Positions 1 to 9,750 of a stretch of 64,000 nt of DNA are shown piece by piece (the stretch's first letter is position 1; every line of letters starts with the position of its first letter). The translations under genes were made by a program, and so were the position numbers. The notes beneath the pieces were generated by a model, which made no database searches, was not told the DNA's origin, and saw only the letters and a list, made by a program, of their open reading frames with translations. Source of the stretch: Cupriavidus taiwanensis LMG 19424 (GTDB lineage: Bacteria; Pseudomonadota; Gammaproteobacteria; Burkholderiales; Burkholderiaceae); the NCBI RefSeq assembly GCF_000069785.1, contig NC_010528.1, positions 2,046,001 to 2,110,000 of the forward strand, written 5' to 3'.

Positions 1-51
1 GATTTCCTGCGGCGCCAGCGCGCCGCGAATGATCTGGTCGTTTGCGTTCAT
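1..51 (-). CDS. 5' end of an unidentified protein gene (partial)
   Basis: Only 17 codons lie in the window. The minus-strand ATG is at 49-51 and the frame reads MNANDQIIRGALAPQEI to the window edge without a stop. It is divergent from the 4.5S RNA gene. Too little is visible to assign a family. The start is inferred from the open frame and from the low likelihood of coding sequence between it and the RNA gene. Confidence 0.45.
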   Translation of the reverse strand, partial: MNANDQIIRGALAPQEI

Positions 52-179
52 GTATTGGCTCACCACGTGTGCGGGTTGGTGAATGGTCGGGCCAGCGCGG
101 CACGCATTGCCTGCGCCAGATCAACCCGGCGCCATGGCGCGGGCAATGACCCGCGCCCGCCAAGGGCATTCGATGCAAA

Positions 180-210
180 TTCTGCGCGCGCCCGCGCTCT
201 GGGGTACAAT
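180..210 (+). promoter_or_regulatory. Predicted sigma-70 promoter of the 4.5S RNA gene
   Basis: A -10-like TACAAT lies at 205-210. The RNA's first paired base is at 218, the usual 7-8 nt downstream. The -35 is poor (TTCTGC at 180-185, 19 nt spacing). Placement relative to the RNA is the main support. Confidence 0.55.
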
Positions 211-217
211 GCCGCTC

Positions 218-315
218 GGACGGGCCTCCTCGCATGGTGGCGCGGTCAACCTGGTCAGGTCGGGAACGAAGCAGCCACAGCCGTTTTCCGCCAGTGCCGA
301 GGGTCAGGCTCGTCC
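218..315 (+). ncRNA. ffs: 4.5S RNA of the signal recognition particle
   Basis: This is the bacterial small SRP RNA, which binds Ffh and guides nascent membrane proteins to FtsY at the inner membrane. The ends pair: GGACGGGCCT at 218-227 matches AGGCTCGTCC at 306-315. The conserved apical region is present, with GGTCAGGTCGGGAACGAAGC at about 255-275 and AGCAGCC after it, holding the symmetric and asymmetric internal loops bound by the Ffh M domain. The length of about 98 nt fits the Gram-negative 4.5S class. In many beta-proteobacteria dnaX follows this gene; here it does not. Confidence 0.9.
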
Positions 316-507
316 ACCTTACACTTCCCTTCCGCAGTATCCCTTTCCGCTGTACCCCTTCCGCTTCCCTGCAGCCTGTCTGTCACTCGCGCCAGCGGCC
401 CGCAGCGCAGTCCCTGTCACTTTAGTACAGCCAGGCCGCCACCGCGCGCGCCATGCGCCCCATTTTGCGCCGATTCCGCTGCCCTTGCCGGCGCGTCGCG
501 CCAGCCT

Positions 508-3500
508 TCAGAACAGCGAACCCTGTTGCGGAACCGGCGGAGCCAGGCGCTCGGCGGGAATCCATTCGCCCTCTGCGGTGGCCACGCCCGCCTCGACGCG
601 CTTGCCCGGGAACATCGGCGCGATCGCCGCCGCGTAGCGTCCCAGCTGCGCGCGATAGGCCGCGTGCTCCTGCGGCAGCAAGCGCAGCTTGTAGTCGATG
701 ATGACGACGCGCTCGTCGAATTCGACCAGCCGGTCGATACGCAACAGCCGGCCACGCGCGTCATACAGTTCGACCTCGTTGCGCGCGCTGCACGCATCCC
801 CCGCGGCCAATAGCGGCGCCAGCACCGGCGCGCGCAGCATCGTGGCCACTGCCGCCAGCGCCTCTTCCACTTGCTGCCGCCAGGCCGAACGGGCCGCCGT
901 GGTGTGCGCGCCAGTCAGGGGGAACCACCGCAATACGGTATCGATCGCAGGCACGCCGGCAAAGGCCCCGGGATAGCGCGTCAGCCGCTCCAGCAGCGCG
1001 TGCACCAGTTCGCCATGGCGGGCCGCGGCGGCGTTGAAGACGATGCCGTCGGAGTCGTCCGGAGCTTGCGCGTCGTCGTCGGCAATGCCGGCCTGCCGCG
1101 CATCGTCGATGGCGTCGCGGTAGCGCAGCCGGAAGTCGGTGAAGCGCACCGGCTCGCTGAGTCGCGCGGGAAGCAATGCTTGCGCATCGGCCGCATCGCC
1201 CCGGGCATCGGGATAGGCCGGCACCATTTCGCCGACGCCCGCGGCCTGCAGCCGCACATACCAGCTGCCGGCGATCTCGGCATTGCCTTCGCCGGCGCTG
1301 CCGCGGCTGGCACGCCCCTTGACGCCGCTGACCAGCAGGCCCTGCTGCGCGCGCGTCATGGCCACGTACAGCAGGTTCCAGTTCTCGCGCTCGCCCAGCG
1401 CCGCCTCGGCTTCGAACAGCGGCGCGCGCGCCAGCCCGCGCTCGCTGCGCTTGCCGTACGCGGAGAAATGGCGCGGCACCGGCGACGACGGCGGCCAGTC
1501 GACCAGGATGCCGCCGCGGTCCGCGGCCGGCTCGCTGTGGTTGGCATCGAGCAGCACCACGAACGGCGCTTCCAGTCCCTTGGCGGCATGCACGGTCAGG
1601 ATATGGACCGCATCGAGGCCGGCGTAGGCCGGATCGTCCCCGGCCGGCTCGAGGTCTTCGGCGTGATCGCCCATGCCGCCTTCGTCGGGACTCTCGCCTT
1701 CGTCGCCGCGACGGATTTCCTGCAGCTCGTCGATAAACTTGGGCAGGCTCGGATAACGCCCGCCGTCGAGGTCCAGCGACAGCTTGAGGAAGGCATCGAG
1801 GTTGGCCAGCACCTGTTCGCGGATATCCGGCGGCGCGGCCTCGGCGTAGCGGCGCCGCACCTCGCCGCCGTGGAAGATCTGGTCGATCAGGTCATGCACC
1901 GGCTGGTGCGGCGCGACCCGCAGCCACTGCCGCAGCCGCGGCACGCCTTCGCGCAGCGCGTCGGAAACCTGCGCCGGCAGCCCGGCGGCCTCGATGCGCG
2001 CCCACCAGCCGCCCTCGCCCTCCATTTGCGCGAGGGCCAGCAGGTCATCGTCAGTGGCGCCCACCAGCGGGCTTTTCAGTACGTGCGCCAGGTCCAGGTC
2101 CGACTCGGGCGTCATCAGGAACGCCAGCAACGCCGACAGGTCCAGCGCCTCGAGCGTGGCCAGCAGGCCGCCGCGGCGCGGGCTCAGGCACGGGATGCCG
2201 GCCTCGCGCAGGGCGCGCTCGTAGTCGGCCAGATGGGTCTTGCGGCGCACCAGCAAGTGCATGTCGCTCCAGCGCGCGGGCCGCTGCGTGCTGCCTTCGT
2301 GTACCGGCACGGTATCGCGCACCAGCCGCAGCCACGCCGCCACGCGCCGCCCTTCTTCGAGCCGCAGCGAATCGCCAGCCTGCCGGCGCGGCTGCAGCAG
2401 CGTGTCGCGATGCGCGGAGTCGGCGTTGGCCGGTTCGCCATTGGCATCCGCCGCCACGCTCTCATCGGCATGATCAGCGTGATCGGCGTCATCGGCGTCA
2501 TCGGCTTCATCGGGCTCCACCAGCGGCAGCAACCACACCGGCCCGCCGCAGCCGCCCAGTGCCGTGGTCTGGGTCGAGTACAGCGGATAGCGGCCCTCGG
2601 CGCGCGCGCTGTCGAACACGGCGTTGACCCAGTCCAGCACCTCGGCGCGATTGCGCCGGGTCCGGTTGGTGCGCAGCACGGTGGCGCCGAAGGCATCGCG
2701 CAGCATCTCGCCGGCGGCGCCAAAGAGCCTGGCGTCGGCGCGGCGGAAGCGGTAGATCGATTGCTTGGGATCGCCCACCAGGAACACCGTCGGGCGCTCG
2801 CCGAGCCCCGCATAGCCGGCCAGCCAGCCCTGCAGGATGCGCCATTGCAGCGGGTTGGTGTCCTGGAACTCGTCGAGCAGCAGGTGGCGGTAGCGCGCGT
2901 CGAGCCGCACCTGCAGGTAGGTGGCGGTTTCCTCGTCCGACATCAGCCGCGCGGCCTGCCATTCGAGGTCGGCGAAATCCATCGCGCGCTGCTCGTCCTT
3001 GTGCTGCTGGTAGCGCGTCAGCAGCGCATCGCCGATGCGGAACAGGGCCTGGTTGATCGCCAGCACCGCGGCTTCGCAGCAGCGCGCGCTGATCTCGTCG
3101 AGCATCGCGCAGATCGCGGCATGCTCGTCCAGCAGCGCATCGACCATGCCCTCGCCGCCCGCGGCCCTGGCCAGTGCCGCGGTGCGCCGCAGCGAGCGCG
3201 GCCCGCCGGTGGTAGTGAAGAACGCGGCGCGCAACTGCGCGAACACGCGTTCAGCTGGCTTGCCCGGCACGGCGCCGGCTTCGCGCCAGGCGGCGATCGC
3301 CATCAGCGCCTCGGTGATGCGGCCGGCATGGGCCTGCTCGCTCCTGCCCGCCGCGCCCAGCCGCGCCGCCAGCGCTTCGCACGCATCGCGCCAGCCTTCA
3401 TCGGCCAGCGCCTGCAGCAGCACGTCGCCCTGCGCGTCCTCGCCCAGGCAATCGGACAGCGCCTGCAGCGGGTCGCCGCCCTCGCGCATCGCCCACCATT

Positions 3501-4149
3501 CGCTGCGGGCGTGGAACATCGCGTCGAGCAGCGCGCGCGCCTGGAAATCGCCCACGGTATCGACCAGCGTTTCCCATGCGGCGCGCAGCTCGGCGTAAGG
3601 CGGCGTGGCCAGCGCGCGCCACACCGGCGCCCAGGCCTCGCGCTTCATGCGCAGCGCGTCTTCGCGCAGCGCCGCGCCCGGCACGATGCCAGACGCCAGC
3701 GGCGCGCCGCGCAGCAGCGTGCCGAACCAGCCGTGGAAGGTGTCGATCGCCATGCGCCCCGGCGCGGCCAGCACCTGCGCATGCAGCCGCCGCGCGCGCG
3801 GCAGCGCCTCGCGCGCGGCATCAGCGCAGAGGCCGCGCTGCACCAGCGCTGCGATCACGTCGTCGTCGCTGTCGCGCGCCAACTGCGCCAGCACTTCGAG
3901 CAGGCGGTCGCGCATTTCTTCGGCGGCCTTGCGCGTAAAGGTGATCGCCAGGATTTCGTGCGGTGCCGCGCCGGCCAGCAGCAGGCGCACCAGGCGCGCC
4001 ACCAGCAGCCAGGTCTTGCCGCTGCCGGCGCAGGCTTCAACGACCACCGAACGCGCCGGATCGCAGGCCGCGCGCGTGAATTCCGCTTCGGAAACCGGCG
4101 CGCCATCGCGCTGGTAAGGCTGGACGTCGTGCAGATCGTGAGGCGTCAT
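508..4149 (-). CDS. addA: AddA-type ATP-dependent helicase/nuclease subunit (UvrD-like)
   Basis: Large subunit of the AddAB helicase-nuclease that resects double-strand breaks for RecA loading; about 1213 aa. Superfamily 1 helicase motifs are all visible: Walker A ACAGSGKT near residues 38-45, TFTRKAAEEM (Ia), LLLDEFQDTNPLQ near 421 (II), VGDPKQSIYRFRR near 460 (III), TVHAAKGLEAPFV near 855 (V) and LLYVAMTRAQQG near 930 (VI). A C-terminal RecB-family nuclease motif, VVIIDYKL, lies near 1148. The ATG at 4147-4149 overlaps the addB stop as ATGA, so the two are translationally coupled. The frame stays open far upstream inside addB, but that extension is a shadow. An odd Asp/Ala-rich run (EADDADDADHADHADES) sits near residue 550. 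Confidence 0.92.
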   Translation of the reverse strand: MTPHDLHDVQPYQRDGAPVSEAEFTRAACDPARSVVVEACAGSGKTWLLVARLVRLLLAGAAPHEILAITFTRKAAEEMRDRLLEVLAQLARDSDDDVIAALVQRGLCADAAREALPRARRLHAQVLAAPGRMAIDTFHGWFGTLLRGAPLASGIVPGAALREDALRMKREAWAPVWRALATPPYAELRAAWETLVDTVGDFQARALLDAMFHARSEWWAMREGGDPLQALSDCLGEDAQGDVLLQALADEGWRDACEALAARLGAAGRSEQAHAGRITEALMAIAAWREAGAVPGKPAERVFAQLRAAFFTTTGGPRSLRRTAALARAAGGEGMVDALLDEHAAICAMLDEISARCCEAAVLAINQALFRIGDALLTRYQQHKDEQRAMDFADLEWQAARLMSDEETATYLQVRLDARYRHLLLDEFQDTNPLQWRILQGWLAGYAGLGERPTVFLVGDPKQSIYRFRRADARLFGAAGEMLRDAFGATVLRTNRTRRNRAEVLDWVNAVFDSARAEGRYPLYSTQTTALGGCGGPVWLLPLVEPDEADDADDADHADHADESVAADANGEPANADSAHRDTLLQPRRQAGDSLRLEEGRRVAAWLRLVRDTVPVHEGSTQRPARWSDMHLLVRRKTHLADYERALREAGIPCLSPRRGGLLATLEALDLSALLAFLMTPESDLDLAHVLKSPLVGATDDDLLALAQMEGEGGWWARIEAAGLPAQVSDALREGVPRLRQWLRVAPHQPVHDLIDQIFHGGEVRRRYAEAAPPDIREQVLANLDAFLKLSLDLDGGRYPSLPKFIDELQEIRRGDEGESPDEGGMGDHAEDLEPAGDDPAYAGLDAVHILTVHAAKGLEAPFVVLLDANHSEPAADRGGILVDWPPSSPVPRHFSAYGKRSERGLARAPLFEAEAALGERENWNLLYVAMTRAQQGLLVSGVKGRASRGSAGEGNAEIAGSWYVRLQAAGVGEMVPAYPDARGDAADAQALLPARLSEPVRFTDFRLRYRDAIDDARQAGIADDDAQAPDDSDGIVFNAAAARHGELVHALLERLTRYPGAFAGVPAIDTVLRWFPLTGAHTTAARSAWRQQVEEALAAVATMLRAPVLAPLLAAGDACSARNEVELYDARGRLLRIDRLVEFDERVVIIDYKLRLLPQEHAAYRAQLGRYAAAIAPMFPGKRVEAGVATAEGEWIPAERLAPPVPQQGSLF
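2463..2520 (-). repeat. Short degenerate 9-nt tandem repeat inside addA
   Basis: Units resembling ATCGGCGTC recur about five times (gatcagcgt, gatcggcgtc, atcggcgtc, atcggcttc). They encode the Asp-Ala/Asp-His repeats of an acidic linker between helicase motifs III and IV. Likely a slippage-prone microsatellite in a disordered loop. Confidence 0.6.
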
Positions 4150-7019
4150 GATGTCAGCGCCGGCACGGCGGTGGAGTCCCAGAAGCCCTTGCGGCACAGG
4201 CCGCGGGCGGTGCAATACACGCAGGCCGAGGCATCGCCGAAGGCCGGCAGCCTGGCGCCCTGGCGCAGCCGCATGACGTCGTCGCGCATCTGGCGTTCCA
4301 GCCAGGTGACCGCGGCCTCGAAGTCGGGCAGCCCGACCTCGCGCTGCGCCGCCGGCGCGCCCTCGCGCGCGCCTTCCAGCGAGACCCAGCTGCCGGCCGC
4401 GGCATCGGCGCGCAGCAGGCCGTAGAACGGCAGCTGGCAGTCTTCCTCGACCTCGGCCAGCTTGCGCTTCAGGCGAGTGGCGCTCTGGGTCTTGTAGTCC
4501 AGCACGGCATGCGCGCCGCCGGGACCCTGGTCGAGCCGGTCGATGCGCCCGGTCAGGCGCAGCGGCTGGCCGTCCGGCATCGGCAGGTCGATGCCGGCGT
4601 CGATTTCGCCGCCACGCCAGAACCAGCCCTCGGCCTCGCGCGCGGACTGCCACGCGACATACGACGGCAGCACCTCGCGCCAGCGCCGGTAGTAGGCAAT
4701 GGCGTTGCCGTCCTCGGCCATCAGCGCGCCGAAGACCTCGTCGGAGATCTCGCCCAGGCGCGCCAAGCGCTGGTCGTCGGACAGCGTCTCGCCGCGCTCG
4801 CGCCGCGCGTGCAGTTCCTTGTGGTAGGTCAGCAGCACGCGATGAAGGGTCTCGCCGATATCGCGCTTCTCCAGCTCGTCGCTGACCGTCTCCAGCCCGG
4901 CCAGCCCCAGCATGCGGCCGGCGAAGAACTGGTAGGGGCAGCGGCGCAGCATGTTGTACGCCTGCGCGCTCCAGCGCACGGGCACCAGTGCGGGTTCGGC
5001 CGCCGGGGCCGGCATGCCGCGCACATCGGCGAAGGTCTCGTGCGCCTGCGGCGTGGCGGCGCCTTCGATGCTGACCCCGGCGCGCGCGCAGCACGCCGCC
5101 AGCCGCTCGATCCAGCCCGACACGTGGTGCGGCTCGCCGCGGCTGCCGTAGCGCTGCCAGGTCAGCACCACGTCGTCGTTGTTCAGCAGCACCTCGGCCA
5201 GGTCGCGCGCCTGTTGCGCGAAGCGTGCCTCGCGGTCTTCCAGGTCGAGCTCGCGCCGCATCTGGTTGGAGAAGAACATCAGCTCGGCGGCACTGGACGG
5301 CAACTGGGCGTCGTCGCAGCCGACAATCACCACGCCCTCGAAGCGTCGCATGCGCGCGCCGTTCAGCGGCAGGATGGTGATGCGCGCGGGCCCGCTGGCC
5401 GAGGGCTCCTTGTAGGCGACCGACTCCAGCAGCGCCGACAGCATCGCGCGGAACTCGCCCTGCGACAGCGTGGCGTGGCCGCCGGTCTCGTCGCGCGGCA
5501 GCTCCTGCAGCCGCGCCAGTGCATCGAGCAGCTGGCTGCCGGCGTCGTCGGCGGCCAGCGCGGCGCGCATGCCGAGGCCATCCAGCATGCCGTCGAGCCG
5601 CTCCAGCCACGTCGCCAGCGGATGCTGGGCGAAACCGCGCGGCCAGCGCGCGGCCTCGTCGGCGAGCACGGTGATCAGGCCATGGGCCGCGCGGCGCGGC
5701 GCCTGGTCGGCATCCTCGCCGTCGCCGGCGTCCTGCAGCGTGCTTGCCGGCGCGTGCGCGAACAGCTGGCGCAGCCTGGCCCAGCCCCCGGTAATGCCCT
5801 CGCGCCGCACCTGGTGCTCGAGCAGCGCGATGGCCGCGCCGCGCGCGGCGACATCGGGCAGGCAGAACGGGCTCTTGAGCAGGTCGAGCAACGCCGCGGT
5901 ATCGCCATCGCGCAGCAGCAGGTCGAACCAGCGCATCAGCGCCGCGGCGGCGCGCGTCGTGGAGAGCTTCCAGCCGGTCTCGTCGCGCACCGGCGCGCCG
6001 GCGCGGGCCAGCAGCGCGCGCGCGCGGCGCGCCACCACGCGATCGTGCGCGACCAGCGCCACCTGGCGGCGGCCCGCATTGAGCCACTGCACCAGCTGCG
6101 CCGCCGCGGCGGCAGCTTCATCCTCGAAGCGGGCACAGCCAATCACGCGGACCGACGGACGCCGCGGCGGCAGCGCGGGCATCGCTGGCGGCGCCGCCTG
6201 GACCGCCGATTCGTCGTCGCCGGCAATCCTGGCTTCCGGCCACAGCGCCAGCAGCGCGTGGTACCAACCGGCATCGCCGTCGTCCTGACCACTCCAGTCA
6301 TAGCCGACGCGAAGCACCGGCACCAGTTCGGCGGCATCGCGCAGGAACGCGGCTTCGAGCGGCGTGGGCGGCGTCGGCGCGATCCAGATCACCGGACCGC
6401 GCAATTGCTGCGACAGTTCGCGCAGCGCGCGGCGCCTGGCCGGCAGCGGATCGTCGGGCCCGGACAGCGCCTGCCAGAACGCCAGCACGATGCGCGCCTC
6501 TTCGCCGAGGAAACGCTCCGACAGATGCGAATAGGTCCGCGCCAGCGCGCCTTGCAGCAGTCCCGCGCGATCGTCGCCGTCGATCTCGTCGTCGTCGCGG
6601 ATGGCGGCGTCTTCGAGCCAGCGCGCGCTGAGCTCGTCGCAGATCGCCAGCAGTGTCTGCGACAGGCCCCATGCCGCGGTTTCGTTCTGCGCGCCGAAGG
6701 CGCGGCGCAGCCAGTCCTGGCCGCGCACCGCCTGCTGCACGGCGAGCAGGCGCGCAGCCGGGCTGCGCACCGGGGCGCCTTCGGGCGGCAGGTCGAGCAG
6801 CCAGTGGCCCAGCGTCAGCACACGCGGCAACAGCCGCGGGCGCCCGGCCGCCCGGGCCGCGGCGTCCAGCGCCTGGCGCCCGCCAGGAATCTGCGCGGCA
6901 GTCGGCACGACCACGTGCGCGCCCGCCTCGGGCGCGCCGCAGCGGTCGAGGAAATACCAGGCAGCCGTGGCCGCCTGCTCGAGAAAATCAGGGCCGGGGC
7001 GAAAACTAAGCGACGTCAT
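4146..7019 (-). CDS. addB: AddB-type helicase-nuclease partner subunit (PD-(D/E)XK, Fe-S)
   Basis: Second subunit of the AddAB recombinational repair nuclease, 957 aa. The N-terminal part has a degenerate helicase fold without a convincing Walker A. The C-terminal nuclease shows AVLDYKT near residue 840. Cysteines in RRCPYQFF near 695 and CVYCTARGLC near 932-945 match the four-Cys iron-sulfur staple of AddB nucleases. The family model therefore predicts AddB rather than RecC. It precedes addA with a 4-nt ATGA overlap, forming an addBA operon. The start ATG at 7017-7019 is the first in frame; no strong Shine-Dalgarno was noted. Confidence 0.9.
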   Translation of the reverse strand: MTSLSFRPGPDFLEQAATAAWYFLDRCGAPEAGAHVVVPTAAQIPGGRQALDAAARAAGRPRLLPRVLTLGHWLLDLPPEGAPVRSPAARLLAVQQAVRGQDWLRRAFGAQNETAAWGLSQTLLAICDELSARWLEDAAIRDDDEIDGDDRAGLLQGALARTYSHLSERFLGEEARIVLAFWQALSGPDDPLPARRRALRELSQQLRGPVIWIAPTPPTPLEAAFLRDAAELVPVLRVGYDWSGQDDGDAGWYHALLALWPEARIAGDDESAVQAAPPAMPALPPRRPSVRVIGCARFEDEAAAAAAQLVQWLNAGRRQVALVAHDRVVARRARALLARAGAPVRDETGWKLSTTRAAAALMRWFDLLLRDGDTAALLDLLKSPFCLPDVAARGAAIALLEHQVRREGITGGWARLRQLFAHAPASTLQDAGDGEDADQAPRRAAHGLITVLADEAARWPRGFAQHPLATWLERLDGMLDGLGMRAALAADDAGSQLLDALARLQELPRDETGGHATLSQGEFRAMLSALLESVAYKEPSASGPARITILPLNGARMRRFEGVVIVGCDDAQLPSSAAELMFFSNQMRRELDLEDREARFAQQARDLAEVLLNNDDVVLTWQRYGSRGEPHHVSGWIERLAACCARAGVSIEGAATPQAHETFADVRGMPAPAAEPALVPVRWSAQAYNMLRRCPYQFFAGRMLGLAGLETVSDELEKRDIGETLHRVLLTYHKELHARRERGETLSDDQRLARLGEISDEVFGALMAEDGNAIAYYRRWREVLPSYVAWQSAREAEGWFWRGGEIDAGIDLPMPDGQPLRLTGRIDRLDQGPGGAHAVLDYKTQSATRLKRKLAEVEEDCQLPFYGLLRADAAAGSWVSLEGAREGAPAAQREVGLPDFEAAVTWLERQMRDDVMRLRQGARLPAFGDASACVYCTARGLCRKGFWDSTAVPALTS

Positions 7020-7163
7020 GGGCCGTCATTGAGGCGTTGGCCGCAAGGCTGCGGAACGGCGTCGATCGGAAACGCATCAGGAAGCAAGGCAACAATGGCG
7101 CGGCGCCGCCAGCCGGCGCGTCCGGCGGCGGGGGCACCGCGGTACGGGAACAGCCCCGCCGCT

Positions 7164-7436
7164 TCAGTCAGAACCGCCTTCCAGGCGGGCGCGGATTTCG
7201 CGCGCGGTTTCGAGCAGCCCTTCGTAGCCGGAGCGCGCATGTTCGGGCAGGTCGGGATCGCCCACCAGCGTGCCGAGCGTTTCGATGATGCTGTAGACCA
7301 GGCCGCGGGCGGCGCCGCTGGCAATGCTGTTGGTCTCCACGGCGCTGCTGAGATGGTCCAGCGCATCGCTCAGGTGGTCGACGTCCGGCGCCTGGCCGGG
7401 CTCGGGCTGCGAAGGCTTGCGGGGATCGGTGTTCAT
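7164..7436 (-). CDS. Small conserved-looking hypothetical protein
   Basis: A 90-aa acidic protein starting MNTDPRKPSQPEPGQAPDVD. It has a Pro/Asp-rich N-terminus and a predicted helical remainder (VDHLSDALDHLSSAVETN, then LLETAREIRARLEG). No membrane segment or catalytic motif is seen. It lies 144 bp upstream of addB on the same strand and could be its first operon member. Codon use matches its neighbours, which supports it as a real gene. Function not recognised. Confidence 0.65.
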   Translation of the reverse strand: MNTDPRKPSQPEPGQAPDVDHLSDALDHLSSAVETNSIASGAARGLVYSIIETLGTLVGDPDLPEHARSGYEGLLETAREIRARLEGGSD

Positions 7437-7906
7437 GTCGATGACCTAGTCAGGGGCGCAGGGTGCATGGATGGTGCGCCGCGAGTCGCCCACCGGGCGC
7501 CGTGCGAACCGCTTCTATTCTACGCGCACGCGGTACGCGTCCGGCACCGCGGCGCGCATAAGTGCATTCTATGACACCCCCCGCCTCCTGACCTCGGCGA
7601 TTGGGTAAAACTCTCGCCGCCATTGAAAATAAGCATTTCAATGAATTAAACCTTTGCACCAGAATGACGGCATTGTTTGCGGGCCCGAACTCCCATGTTT
7701 TGCCCGGGCTTGCCGGATGTGCCGGCGGCCGGTCTTGAAAATCGGCAAACTGGTAACATATCGTCAGCACCGGGCGCGGTAGCGGCCTCCACCGCCTGCT
7801 TCAGGCGCAAAGAGGCGGCCCGACGGGTCCGCGCAATCTCGTGTAAGGTAACGGTTCGGCCGTCCAGCCTTCAACATAAACAGAGCGAAACCAGAGGTTT
7901 TCCGCC
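7437..7906. other. 470-bp intergenic region with promoter-like AT-rich patch
   Basis: Divergent spacer between the 90-aa gene and trxA. An AT-rich stretch at about 7605-7670 stands out from the GC-rich background. TAACAT at 7754-7759 and TTGAAA at 7735-7740 look like promoter parts, but their spacing (13 nt) is wrong for one promoter. A 106-codon minus-strand frame here (7450-7770) has composition unlike its neighbours and was not called. Confidence 0.4.
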
Positions 7907-8233
7907 ATGAGCGAACAAATCAAGTATGTGAGCGACGCCTCGTTCGACGCTGACGTCCTCCAGTCCGACAAGCCCGTCCTGCTCGATTTCTGGGCGGAAT
8001 GGTGCGGCCCCTGCAAGATGATCGCGCCGATTCTGGACGAAGTCGCCAAGGACTACGGCGACAAGCTGCAGATCGCCAAGATCAATGTCGATGAAAACCA
8101 GCAAGTGCCGGCCAAGTTCGGCATCCGCGGCATCCCGACGCTGATCCTGTTCAAGAACGGCGCGGTCGCGGCCCAGAAGGTCGGCGCGCTGTCGAAGTCG
8201 CAACTGACTGCCTTCCTCGACGGCAACCTGTAA
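7907..8233 (+). CDS. trxA: Thioredoxin 1
   Basis: Cytoplasmic protein-disulfide reductase, 108 aa, the usual length. The active site WCGPCK is at residues 32-37 with catalytic Cys33 and Cys36, and the cis-proline region reads [11 protein letters not shown]. It is reduced by thioredoxin reductase and feeds ribonucleotide reductase, methionine sulfoxide reductase and others. GAGG lies about 10 nt before the ATG. A rho gene follows at about 180 bp on the same strand, the common trxA-rho arrangement. Confidence 0.97.
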   Translation: MSEQIKYVSDASFDADVLQSDKPVLLDFWAEWCGPCKMIAPILDEVAKDYGDKLQIAKINVDENQQVPAKFGIRGIPTLILFKNGAVAAQKVGALSKSQLTAFLDGNL

Positions 8234-8241
8234 GCTGCGCG

Positions 8242-8268
8242 CCGGGACCCGACCCACGGTCCCGGTTT
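8242..8268 (+). terminator. Weak intrinsic terminator after trxA
   Basis: An 8-bp perfect stem CCGGGACC (8242-8249) / GGTCCCGG (8258-8265) with an 8-nt loop is followed by only three T residues. It probably reduces readthrough from trxA into rho. Confidence 0.55.
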
Positions 8269-8321
8269 CGTCACGATCCGACGTGCGTGCGCCACACCCT
8301 GGCGCGCCGGTCGGATTGTGC

Positions 8322-8412
8322 TAAGATGCCACCAACAACTCCCCGAGCGTTCGCTCATTTCTCCCCCTTCCTTTAGGTCTCGCCCGTCCGGGCCCATCTG
8401 TACCCCTCGTCT
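8322..8412 (+). promoter_or_regulatory. Predicted rho promoter element and leader
   Basis: A -10-like TAAGAT at 8322-8327 would give a leader of about 80 nt rich in C and T and poor in G (8336-8412). Such C-rich unstructured RNA resembles a rut site. Rho is known in E. coli to autoregulate through its leader; that this leader does so is inference. Confidence 0.4.
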
Positions 8413-9675
8413 ATGCACCTGACAGAACTCAAATCGCTTCACGTGTCTGCGCTTCTCGAAATGGCGGCTACGCTCGAGATCGACAACGCACAGCGGATGC
8501 GCAAACAAGAACTGATGTTTGCGATCCTGAAGAAGCGCGCCAAGATGGGCGAAACCATCTACGGAGACGGCACCCTGGAAGTTCTGCCTGACGGCTTCGG
8601 TTTCCTGCGCTCGCCCGAGACCTCCTACCTGGCCAGCACGGACGACATCTACATCAGCCCGTCGCAGATCCGCCGCTTCAACCTGCACACCGGCGATTCG
8701 ATCGAGGGCGAGGTGCGCACGCCCAAGGACGGCGAACGCTATTTCGCGCTGGTGAAGGTGGACAAGGTCAACGGCCAGGCGCCCGAAGCGGTCAAGAACC
8801 GCATCATGTTCGAGAACCTGACGCCGCTGCATCCGAACCGGCCGCTCACGCTCGAACGTGACATCAAGGCCGAAGAGAACATCACCGGCCGCATCATCGA
8901 CATGATCGCGCCGATCGGCCGCGGCCAGCGCGCGCTGCTGGTGGCGTCGCCCAAGTCCGGCAAGACCGTGATGCTGCAGCATATTGCGCACGCGATCGCC
9001 AACAATCATCCGGAAGCCGACCTGTTCGTGCTGCTGATCGACGAGCGTCCGGAAGAAGTGACCGAGATGCAGCGCTCGGTGCGCGGCGAGGTGGTCGCCT
9101 CCACCTTCGACGAACCGGCCATCCGCCACGTCCAGGTCGCCGAGATGGTGATCGAGAAAGCCAAGCGCCTGGTCGAGCTGAAGCGCGATGTGGTGATCCT
9201 GCTGGACTCGATCACCCGCCTGGCGCGCGCCTACAACACGGTGGTGCCGGCCTCGGGCAAGGTGCTGACCGGCGGTGTCGACGCCAACGCGCTGCAGCGC
9301 CCCAAGCGCTTCTTCGGCGCCGCGCGCAACCTGGAGGAAGGCGGCTCGCTGACCATCATCGCCACCGCGCTGATCGAGACCGGCAGCCGCATGGACGACG
9401 TGATCTACGAAGAGTTCAAGGGCACCGGCAACATGGAAGTGCACCTGGAACGCCGCCTGGCCGAAAAGCGCGTCTACCCTTCGATCAACCTGAACAAGTC
9501 CGGCACGCGCCGCGAAGAACTGCTGATCAAGCCGGACATCCTGCAGAAGATCTGGGTGCTGCGCAAGTTCATCTCCGACATGGACGAAGTGCAGGCGATG
9601 GAATTCATCATGGACAAGATGAAGGCCACCAAGAACAACGCCGAGTTTTTCGATATGATGCGCCGAGGCGGCTAA
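8413..9675 (+). CDS. rho: Transcription termination factor Rho
   Basis: Hexameric RNA-dependent ATPase/helicase that ends untranslated transcripts; 420 aa, full length. The N-terminal SAP-like helix bundle starts [18 protein letters not shown]. The RNA-binding cold-shock domain follows ([28 protein letters not shown]). The P-loop SPKSGKT is near residue 180 and the Walker B/Q-loop region includes [13 protein letters not shown]. The secondary RNA site has [20 protein letters not shown] strong terminator follows. Confidence 0.97.
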   Translation: MHLTELKSLHVSALLEMAATLEIDNAQRMRKQELMFAILKKRAKMGETIYGDGTLEVLPDGFGFLRSPETSYLASTDDIYISPSQIRRFNLHTGDSIEGEVRTPKDGERYFALVKVDKVNGQAPEAVKNRIMFENLTPLHPNRPLTLERDIKAEENITGRIIDMIAPIGRGQRALLVASPKSGKTVMLQHIAHAIANNHPEADLFVLLIDERPEEVTEMQRSVRGEVVASTFDEPAIRHVQVAEMVIEKAKRLVELKRDVVILLDSITRLARAYNTVVPASGKVLTGGVDANALQRPKRFFGAARNLEEGGSLTIIATALIETGSRMDDVIYEEFKGTGNMEVHLERRLAEKRVYPSINLNKSGTRREELLIKPDILQKIWVLRKFISDMDEVQAMEFIMDKMKATKNNAEFFDMMRRGG

Positions 9676-9710
9676 GCCTCGCTGCGGCCGTGCCGCAACG
9701 CAGACACAAG

Positions 9711-9740
9711 GGCGTGCCGCGGCACGCCTTTTTTGTTTTT
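9711..9740 (+). terminator. Strong intrinsic terminator after rho
   Basis: Perfect 8-bp stem GGCGTGCC (9711-9718) / GGCACGCC (9721-9728), 2-nt gap, then TTTTTTGTTTTT. Its T-tract ends only about 10 nt before the next start codon. Confidence 0.9.
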
Positions 9741-9750
9741 CGACGATGTC

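Noticed and set aside
871..4425. Plus-strand 1184-codon frame opposite addA
   Set aside because: Composition is Gln/Arg/His-rich, typical of antisense shadow frames in high-GC genes; no family motif.
508..6087. Single 1859-aa reading frame spanning addA and most of addB
   Set aside because: The first 646 codons are an Arg/Ala-rich shadow of addB; helicase homology begins only at the ATG at 4149, which overlaps the addB stop.
7450..7770. 106-codon minus-strand frame upstream of trxA
   Set aside because: Codon use differs from neighbours, no ribosome binding site, and it spans the AT-rich promoter patch.
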